Assembly: GCA_023431055.1 (NCBI GenBank) | Contig: JAEYXX010000142.1 | Coordinates: forward strand, 1 to 12,480 | Length of the DNA stretch: 12,480 bases | Source: Pseudomonadota bacterium | Lineage (GTDB): Bacteria > Pseudomonadota > Gammaproteobacteria > Pseudomonadales > Pseudomonadaceae | Direction: 5' to 3' | Shown here: positions 7,337 to 12,480 of the stretch, one piece after another | Layout: each line of letters opens with the position of its first letter | Position numbering within the stretch: the stretch's first letter is position 1 | Made by a program: the position numbers and the translations under genes | The notes under the pieces: generated by a model | Told to the model about the DNA's origin: nothing | What the model saw: the letters and a program-made list of their open reading frames with translations, nothing else | The model's database searches: none

Positions 7337-7732
7337 CTATTGCGCCTTGCGCCGCCAGTCTTCCAGGCGGATGACATTGCCTGGCTGCTGCACCGCAACC
7401 GGTTCGGGTTGCGGCTCCAATATCGGGTGGGGCTGCAGTTCGATGCGGCCGAGGTGCGGGCCGAACATGCTGATATGCCCGCGCAGCCGTTGCTCGCCGG
7501 TGACGGTGAACTCGAAGTCATACAGCCGCGCCAGGCGCCGATGGCCTCTGGCATCACGCTGGATGGCCAGGCGGCGCAGCGCCACGGCGCCATCGAGCAG
7601 CTCCACGTCGAGCTTGGCGCAGTGCTGCTTGGCGAAGGCCAGCGCACGCTCGCGAATACCGTGGCCGCGCCACAGCCAGGCGCAGACGGCGGCGAACAGC
7701 ATCAGCAGGAAGACATCGAACAGGTTGATCAT
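7337..7732 (-). CDS. DUF3301 membrane-anchored protein
   Basis: The 131-aa protein has one hydrophobic N-terminal segment (LFDVFLLMLFAAVCAWLW, about residues 4-21) and then a soluble basic domain. The block FAKQHCAKLDVELLDGAVALRR...RRLARLYDFEFTVTGEQRLRGHISMFGPHLGRIEL is the DUF3301 pattern. No function is established for the family. The protein is probably tethered to the inner membrane by the N-terminal helix; its orientation is not certain. The ATG at 7732 is supported by GGAG five bases upstream. It is divergent from the zinc-ribbon gene with a 121-bp gap that must hold both promoters, though I see no convincing -35/-10 pairs. The C-terminal tail after the conserved block is proline- and glutamine-rich. 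Confidence 0.85.
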   Translation of the reverse strand: MINLFDVFLLMLFAAVCAWLWRGHGIRERALAFAKQHCAKLDVELLDGAVALRRLAIQRDARGHRRLARLYDFEFTVTGEQRLRGHISMFGPHLGRIELQPHPILEPQPEPVAVQQPGNVIRLEDWRRKAQ

Positions 7733-7853
7733 GGTGACTCCAGCTTCGGGAGACAGAGCTTAGCTTATCTGCCGCCCAGTTCTCAGCATCCGGCTTGCCC
7801 TTGCATCGGCTGTGCATTAGCGTTCGCGCACTTCACACGAAAAGGACGTCACC

Positions 7854-8387
7854 ATGCATTGCCCCGCCTGTCGCACCAGCCGTCTGCAACCGGCAAAACT
7901 CGAAGATGGCCTGCTTGGCCATGGCTGCCCGCAGTGCGCAGGCACACTGGTCAGCCTGCTGCACTACCGCGACTGGGCCGAGCGCCAGCCAGCGGAGGAA
8001 ACGCCAACGGCCCTGGCTGCCGAAGCCGAAGTGGGTGAAACCAGCCATGCGCTGAGCTGCCCCAAGTGCGCCAAGCTGATGAGCAAGTACCAGATCAGCG
8101 GCACCCGGGCCAATCGCCTGGACCTGTGCGGCACCTGTGACGAAGCCTGGCTGGACAGCGGCGAATGGCAACTGCTCAAGGCGCTGGAACTGAGCCAGCG
8201 CATGCCGGCGATCTTCACCGATGCCTGGCAGCGCCAGGTGCGCCAGGAAGCCAGCGAACAGGCACGTCGCGAGCGTTTCAGCCGCATCGCCGGCGAGGAC
8301 GCCATTGCCCGTGCTGACGAAATTCGCGCCTGGCTCAAGGACCATCCGCAGCGTCGCGAACTGCTGTTCTACATCGGTCACGACTGA
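7854..8387 (+). CDS. Zinc-ribbon (zf-TFIIB-like) protein with four CxxC pairs
   Basis: The 177-aa protein carries four CxxC pairs: C3/C6, C25/C28, C69/C72 and C92/C95. Together these form two four-cysteine zinc ribbons of the TFIIB-like kind found in small bacterial proteins. The second ribbon has the usual ending LDLCGTCDEAWLDSGEW. The remainder is a charged, mostly helical tail (ARRERFSRIAGEDAIARADEIRAWLKDHPQRRELLFYI). There is no signal peptide or membrane segment, so it is cytoplasmic. Its function is unknown; such ribbons bind nucleic acid or protein. The start at 7854 is supported by AAAGGA. Its 3' end overlaps the converging thioesterase gene by 10 bp. It is a zinc consumer close to a zinc-starvation island, but no Zur site was seen upstream. 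Confidence 0.85.
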   Translation: MHCPACRTSRLQPAKLEDGLLGHGCPQCAGTLVSLLHYRDWAERQPAEETPTALAAEAEVGETSHALSCPKCAKLMSKYQISGTRANRLDLCGTCDEAWLDSGEWQLLKALELSQRMPAIFTDAWQRQVRQEASEQARRERFSRIAGEDAIARADEIRAWLKDHPQRRELLFYIGHD

Positions 8388-8875
8388 GGGTCGTTCTTCT
8401 CCTCGCTCAACGCCCGATAACGCTGCTGCAGCTCTTCACGAATCTGCCGGCGCTGTTTGGCCTGGCGCTGACGGCGCAGGCCGTCGGGTGTGTCCGGGTG
8501 CAGTTCGGGCACCACTGCCGGGCGACCCTGCTCGTCCATCGCCACCATGGTGAAGAAGCTGCTGTTGGTATGGCGTACCGAGCGTTCGCGGATGTTCTCG
8601 GTGATCACCTTGATACCGATCTCCATCGAGGTGCGGCCGGTGTGGTTGACCGAGGCGAGGAAGGTGACCAGCTCGCCGACGTGCACCGGCTCGCGGAACA
8701 TTACCTGGTCCACCGACAGCGTCACCACGTAGCAGCCGGCGTAGCGGCTGGCGCAGGCATAGGCCACTTCGTCGAGATATTTGAGCAGCGTGCCGCCGTG
8801 GACATTGCCGGAGAAGTTGGCCATGTCCGGCGTCATCAGTACGGTCATCGTCAGTTGTGCGGTTCCGGCTTCCAT
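8378..8875 (-). CDS. Hotdog-fold acyl-CoA thioesterase
   Basis: A 165-aa cytoplasmic thioesterase of the YciA/BFIT-like hotdog group that hydrolyses acyl-CoA to free acid and CoA. The central helix motif GNVHGGTLLKYLDEVAYACASRYAG (23-47) carries the conserved HGG and Asp35. It is followed by the sheet core VTLSVDQVMFREPVHVGELV and by SFFTMVAMDEQGRPAVVPEL, all typical of the family. The C-terminal 40 residues are a charged helix (RRQRQAKQRRQIREELQQRY). A longer open frame continues upstream to 9265, but the ATG at 8875 is chosen because GGAG lies five bases ahead of it and homology-like sequence begins there. It converges with the zinc-ribbon gene and is divergent from the TPR gene. Chain-length preference cannot be read from the sequence. 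Confidence 0.92.
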   Translation of the reverse strand: MEAGTAQLTMTVLMTPDMANFSGNVHGGTLLKYLDEVAYACASRYAGCYVVTLSVDQVMFREPVHVGELVTFLASVNHTGRTSMEIGIKVITENIRERSVRHTNSSFFTMVAMDEQGRPAVVPELHPDTPDGLRRQRQAKQRRQIREELQQRYRALSEEKNDPQS

Positions 8876-8958
8876 CGTTGCTCCGAATTTGGGGGCTTGT
8901 GCGCTGCCGTGCCGAGAGTAGCCGGCTAAGATGGGTTTTTGCTTGGTTAGGATGCCAG

Positions 8959-9678
8959 ATGATGCCCATGCGCCACATTCCACTTCTGCTGTCGAGCCTG
9001 CTCGCCCTGCCGGTACTGGCCGAACAATCGTGCGATACACCGGCGCAGTGCAACCAGGAGGGTACGGCCGCCTATCAGGCCGGGCAGTTCGAGGCGGCCA
9101 TCGAGTCCTTCGAGCGCCAGCTGCGCCGCGTCGAGAACGAAGATGAAGCTGGGCTCGAACTCGCCCTGAACAACCTGATGCTGGCCAACCTGCGTGCCGG
9201 CGACGCCGGCATGGCCCGCGCCTGGCTGCAGCTAGCGCTGGACAGCAACCTGTCCGGTTCGGCAACTCGCCACAACCTGATCAAGGTCACCCAGGCGCTG
9301 GATTACCCGGCACTGAGTGCCAGCCCGGTAGGCCGCTACCTGCGCTACAGCGGCCAGGCGGTGTGGAGCGAACTGCAGATCAGCGAGATTCCTGGCGGCG
9401 GTTATCGAGCCAGCTTCTCGCCCTTGCGTGCGGGCGCGCGGGTCGAGGAATACGGTCCGGCGGCCGTCGGTGAGCTTGAAGGCAAGCTGGTTGGTGATGC
9501 TGTACAGATGCGCCTGGAGGATGCCGCGCTGAACGCCGGTTGCGCGGTGAGCCTGCTGCGCGAGGGAATCTCGCTGCGCGTGCTGGAAGTGTTCGCCGAT
9601 GGCTGCCAGGACTATGGCGGCATGGGCATCAGCGTGGCGGGTGACTACATCAAGGTCGATGCGCAGGTGCGGCCGTGA
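8959..9678 (+). CDS. Periplasmic TPR-containing protein of unknown function
   Basis: The 239-aa product begins with a signal peptide (HIPLLLSSLLALPVLA, likely cut after residue 21). Residues about 28-110 form helical TPR-like repeats: CNQEGTAAYQAGQFEAAIESFERQL, then LELALNNLMLANLRAGDAGMARAWLQLALD. Residues about 125-239 are a separate, probably beta-rich domain with two cysteines (C195, C216) that I do not recognise; C25 and C31 could form another disulfide. ATG 8959 has AGGA six bases upstream; ATG 8962 or 8968 are alternatives, and the in-frame start at 8857 would bury the signal peptide. The stop overlaps the next gene by four bases (GTGA), so the two are probably translated together. TPRs suggest protein-protein contacts in the envelope; the partner may be the downstream anchored protein. 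Confidence 0.82.
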   Translation: MMPMRHIPLLLSSLLALPVLAEQSCDTPAQCNQEGTAAYQAGQFEAAIESFERQLRRVENEDEAGLELALNNLMLANLRAGDAGMARAWLQLALDSNLSGSATRHNLIKVTQALDYPALSASPVGRYLRYSGQAVWSELQISEIPGGGYRASFSPLRAGARVEEYGPAAVGELEGKLVGDAVQMRLEDAALNAGCAVSLLREGISLRVLEVFADGCQDYGGMGISVAGDYIKVDAQVRP

Positions 9679-10937
9679 ACCGCCGTACCGGTCTGCTGGG
9701 TGCTGTGATCCTAGTGCTGGTACTGCTGGTTGCCGGCAGTGCCTGGCTGCGTGATGAGCCGCTCGGCGCCCAGGTTCTGGACTGGCAGCAGCAGGTGCAG
9801 GCGGCGGCCGGCGAAAGCCGCGCGTACCTTTTCCTCAACGGGATCGATGCCCCTTTAGATGAGCAGCCCGAGGCACTGGGTGAGGCCCGTCTGCAGCACT
9901 ACGAGCGCTGGCACGCCGGGCGCGGCGTGACCGATGGCGATTATTCGGCGCCGATCGTTGCCAGCCTGCCGTTTCCCGAGGGACGACTGTTCTGCCGGAT
10001 CGAGGCGCCCGACTGCTTCGAGGGCCTGCTGGCGCAGGCCGACCTTGGCAGCCACATCGCCCCGGATTGGTTCGTTCTGCAGCGGCGTTATTGGGATTTT
10101 CTCAATATGGATGACTACCGCACGCTGACCTCGGTGAGCCTTGCCGAGCCGGTGCCGCGACTCACTTACGTGTACGCGGGCCAGCAGGTGCTCAATCTAC
10201 TGATGCTGCAAATGGCCCGGGATGGTCAGGGCGATGTGGCACAGGGAGGGTTGCGCGAGGAGCTCAGGCTGCTGCGCCAGCAGCTGGTGCGCGCGGACAA
10301 CCTGGTGCTGAAGATGCTGTTGGGCCGGCTGATCAGCGATAACCTGGAGTGGCAGGCGCGCCTGTATCGCAAGGGGCTGATCCCGCGTCCGTCGGTTCCG
10401 GAGCCGTTCAGTATGGACGAGCTTTCGCTGCTCAAGCCCATGCAGCGCGAGTTCTACGGTATCGCGCAGATGTATGCGCAACTGCCGGAGAGCGTCTCCG
10501 GCCGGGAATACCTTGGGCTGCTGCTGTTTTTCCGACCGCAGATGACCATCAACGCCAGCCTGGCGCCGTATGCGCGGGCTGTGGAGTTGTCGCAGCTGGA
10601 GCCAGAGGCGTTTGCCGCAGCGATGCAGGAGCCGGCTCCCGGGCCGGCCTCTGTTGGCGGCATACGCAACCGGGCCGGCAATATTCTGCTGGCCGTTGCT
10701 GGCCCGGACATGCGCCGGTATGCCGGGCGTTTGCACGACCTGGAGGCCAAGCGTCGTTTGCTGGCCGTGGTGGTCAGCCTGCCTGCTGGGCCTTTCGCTG
10801 CCGAACGCCTGGCCAACATGCCGGATGCCCGCAATCCCTACCATCCGACACAGCTGGCCGAGCTCGATGACCGCGGCCAGCTGTGCTTCGACGGCCCGCA
10901 CGAGGCGGGATTCAATGGGCGTTGCATGCCGCTGTAG
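9675..10937 (+). CDS. Inner-membrane-anchored protein of unknown function
   Basis: The 420-aa protein has a short positive N-terminus (MNRRTG) and one hydrophobic segment, LLGAVILVLVLLVAGSAWL (about 7-25), followed by a soluble, mostly helical domain likely exposed to the periplasm. Paired cysteines (CRIEAPDC near residues 113-120, and CFDGPHEAGFNGRC at the C-terminus) could form disulfides there. I recognise no catalytic motif or named family. The start is GTG at 9675, within the GTGA overlap with the upstream TPR gene and preceded by AGGTG; the first internal ATG would remove the membrane anchor. The tight coupling suggests a two-protein envelope module. The gene ends 24 bp before a repeat-like element. 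Confidence 0.8.
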   Translation: MNRRTGLLGAVILVLVLLVAGSAWLRDEPLGAQVLDWQQQVQAAAGESRAYLFLNGIDAPLDEQPEALGEARLQHYERWHAGRGVTDGDYSAPIVASLPFPEGRLFCRIEAPDCFEGLLAQADLGSHIAPDWFVLQRRYWDFLNMDDYRTLTSVSLAEPVPRLTYVYAGQQVLNLLMLQMARDGQGDVAQGGLREELRLLRQQLVRADNLVLKMLLGRLISDNLEWQARLYRKGLIPRPSVPEPFSMDELSLLKPMQREFYGIAQMYAQLPESVSGREYLGLLLFFRPQMTINASLAPYARAVELSQLEPEAFAAAMQEPAPGPASVGGIRNRAGNILLAVAGPDMRRYAGRLHDLEAKRRLLAVVVSLPAGPFAAERLANMPDARNPYHPTQLAELDDRGQLCFDGPHEAGFNGRCMPL

Positions 10938-10961
10938 ATAAGGATGTGCGCCAGGGCTTAT

Positions 10962-11097
10962 TGATCGTTCCCACGCTCTGCGTGGGAATGCCACCCAGGA
11001 CGCTCTGCGGTCCGCTTACCGCCGTACAGGCCAGCCGCCGAGCGCGACGCAAGGCACAGAGCTCCCCGTTACGTTCGCCACAGGGCTGCGACGATCA
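10962..11097. repeat. Degenerate copy of a dispersed Pseudomonas palindromic repeat
   Basis: The element is bounded by TGATCGT (10962-10968) and its complement ACGATCA (11091-11097). Near the left end a perfect 9-bp hairpin, TTCCCACGC-TCT-GCGTGGGAA (10968-10988), is followed by a second hairpin with the same TCT loop, GGACGC-TCT-GC-G-GTCC (10998-11013). I know this left half as a sequence repeated widely in Pseudomonas genomes. The right half lacks the usual mirrored hairpins, so the copy appears decayed or truncated. It lies between converging genes and supplies the stop codon of the glutamine synthetase-like gene. A hairpin without a T run could still slow transcription. Confidence 0.75.
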
Positions 11098-12474
11098 GGC
11101 GTGACTCAGGTACCAGCGCCAGTCCTGCTCGCCCACCTCTCCCATGAACTGGCGGTACTCGGCCCATTTGATCGCCAGGAACACCTTGAGGAAATCCTCG
11201 CCGAGCGCTTCGCGTGCCCAGCTCGAACCTTCCAGGTTGCGCAGCGCGGTAAGCCAGTCGGTGGGCAGGGTTTCGCGGGCCTGCTCGTAGCCGTTGCCGA
11301 CAATGGCCGCGCCCGGGTCGATCTGCTCGCGGATGCCCTTGTGGATACCGGCGAGGATCGCCGCTGCAGCCAGGTAGGGGTTGGCGTCGGCGCCGCAGAT
11401 GCGGTGCTCGACGTGGCGGCTGTTGGCCGGCCCGCCCGGCACGCGGAAGGATACGGTGCGGTTGTTCACCCCCCAGCTCTTGGCCAGCGGCGCGTAGCTG
11501 TTGGCCTGGAAGCGGCGGAAGGAGTTGGCGTTGGGGCAGAAGATCGCCAGCGCGTCATCGAGCGTGGCCATCATGCCGCCAATGGCATGCCTCAAGAGCG
11601 TGCCCTGTCTGCCTTCAAGGTCAGAAAGCTCGCTGGCCATCAGGTTGTTGCCGTCGGCATCGGCCAGTGACACATGCATATGCAGGCCGCTGCCGGCCAG
11701 GTCGCCGAACGGCTTGGCCATGAAGCAGGCCTGCAGCCCGTGCTTGTTCGCCACGCCCTTGACCAGACGCTTGTAGCGCACGCCTTCGTCCACCGCCTGC
11801 AGGGCGTCGAAGCGGTGTTCCAGGGTCAGCTCGAGCTGGCCGGGGGCGTATTCGGAAATCGCCGTGCGCACCGGCAGGCCCTGGGCTTCGCAGGCGGCGT
11901 AGAGATCGTCGAGAAACGGCTGCACCTGCTCCAGCTCGTACACGCCGTAGACCTGCGGCGCCTGCGGGCGTACGCCATTCATCTGCACGGCGGGCTGCGG
12001 CCGGCCATTGGCGTCGCGGGTCTTGTCCAGCAGGTAGAACTCCAGCTCCACCGCCATCACCGGCTGATAGCCGTCGGCCTTGAGCGCGTCGATGGTACGG
12101 GCTAGCACGTGGCGCGGATCGCCTGGCGTGGCCGGCAGGCCTTGGGTCGGGTGCATGCTCACCTGCACCTGGCCGGTGGGCACTGCGCGCCAGGGTTGCA
12201 GGCACAGCGAGCCGGGCAGGGGATAGGTCCAGCAGTCGGCGTCGGCCACTTCCCAGACCAGGCCGCTCTCCTCGACGTCCTCGCCCTGAATGGTCAGCGA
12301 GAGGATGGAGCTGGGCAGTGGCCGGCCGTTCTCGTACATGGCCAGCAGCTCGTCGCGATGCAGCAGCTTGCCGCGCGGGATGCCATTGGCGTCGATCAGC
12401 ATCAGCTCGATGCTGCGCACCTCGGGGTGCTTGGCGAGGAAATCGCGGGCTTCCTGGGGATTGGCGAATTGCAT
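11095..12474 (-). CDS. Glutamine synthetase-family ligase, probably gamma-glutamylpolyamine synthetase (PauA/PuuA type)
   Basis: A full-length 459-aa protein of the GlnA fold. Visible motifs include VELEFYLLD (142-150) and EYAPGQLELTL (208-218), which carry metal-binding glutamates; GSGLHMHVS (261-269) with His265/His267; NANSFRRFQANSYAP (315-329); NRTVSFRVPGG (338-348); and HVEHRICGADANPYLAAAA (354-372). The sequence resembles the PauA enzymes of P. aeruginosa, which join glutamate to putrescine, cadaverine or spermidine using ATP as the first step of polyamine catabolism, rather than housekeeping GlnA. The exact polyamine cannot be told, so no symbol is given. The ATG at 12474 fits the family start (MQFANPQEA); its ribosome site lies outside the window. 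The stop codon TGA (11095-11097) is formed by the end of the adjacent repeat-like element. Confidence 0.88.
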   Translation of the reverse strand: MQFANPQEARDFLAKHPEVRSIELMLIDANGIPRGKLLHRDELLAMYENGRPLPSSILSLTIQGEDVEESGLVWEVADADCWTYPLPGSLCLQPWRAVPTGQVQVSMHPTQGLPATPGDPRHVLARTIDALKADGYQPVMAVELEFYLLDKTRDANGRPQPAVQMNGVRPQAPQVYGVYELEQVQPFLDDLYAACEAQGLPVRTAISEYAPGQLELTLEHRFDALQAVDEGVRYKRLVKGVANKHGLQACFMAKPFGDLAGSGLHMHVSLADADGNNLMASELSDLEGRQGTLLRHAIGGMMATLDDALAIFCPNANSFRRFQANSYAPLAKSWGVNNRTVSFRVPGGPANSRHVEHRICGADANPYLAAAAILAGIHKGIREQIDPGAAIVGNGYEQARETLPTDWLTALRNLEGSSWAREALGEDFLKVFLAIKWAEYRQFMGEVGEQDWRWYLSHA

Positions 12475-12480
12475 GGTGGT

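Noticed and set aside
7333..7346. GGCGC-TATT-GCGCC hairpin between converging genes
   Set aside because: Only a 5-bp stem and no T run on either side, so terminator function is not supported.
8919..8928. Perfect 10-bp palindrome TAGCCGGCTA upstream of the thioesterase and TPR genes
   Set aside because: Too short and single-copy to call an operator; no matching regulator family or second site was seen.
8857..8958. In-frame N-terminal extension of the TPR protein
   Set aside because: It would place 34 basic residues before the signal peptide and overlap the thioesterase start; AGGA is correctly spaced for ATG 8959.
8876..9265. Upstream extension of the thioesterase to 9265
   Set aside because: Runs antisense through the TPR gene with Arg/Pro/Ala-rich sequence; a good ribosome site precedes ATG 8875 and family sequence begins there.

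Overview
The window looks like chromosomal DNA from a Pseudomonas of the P. mendocina/P. oleovorans type. The GC content is high, genes are packed closely on both strands, and the gene content (folE2, dksA2, zigA, DUF1826, a second COG0523 GTPase, a PauA-type glutamine synthetase) is the one found near the zinc-starvation locus of pseudomonads. A degenerate copy of the dispersed Pseudomonas repeat (TTCCCACGC-TCT-GCGTGGGAA) supports this. No rRNA, tRNA or CRISPR array was seen.

Layout. (1) Positions 3-1169, minus strand: the N-terminal 389 residues of a cyclic-nucleotide-binding/CBS/DUF294 nucleotidyltransferase that runs off the left edge. (2) Positions 1306-4835: a zinc-starvation island. 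folE2 (minus) is divergent from dksA2-zigA-DUF1826 (plus), with one strong Zur operator-like palindrome in the 71-bp gap. FolE2 and DksA2 are zinc-sparing substitutes for zinc enzymes, and ZigA is a Zur-induced COG0523 GTPase. (3) Positions 4985-6408: a small secreted six-cysteine protein (minus) divergent from a second, shorter COG0523 GTPase (plus). (4) Positions 6446-8875: an alpha/beta hydrolase, a DUF3301 membrane protein, a zinc-ribbon protein with four CxxC pairs, and a hotdog acyl-CoA thioesterase. (5) Positions 8959-10937: a two-gene envelope operon, a periplasmic TPR protein overlapping a membrane-anchored protein of unknown function. (6) Positions 10962-11097: a repeat-like element. 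(7) Positions 11095-12474, minus: a glutamine synthetase-like ligase.

The most notable feature is that dksA2 is broken. A 281-bp, non-coding, strongly folded element with 19/20-bp terminal inverted repeats (2574-2854) sits inside the cysteine-motif region. Removing exactly these 281 bases restores a full DksA2 frame with the Cys-x2-Thr / Cys-x2-Ala signature, and no target-site duplication is needed. The zinc-free DksA backup therefore appears lost in this strain, while folE2, the Zur site and zigA stay intact. The altered frame reads through the element and past the zigA start, which may also affect zigA translation.
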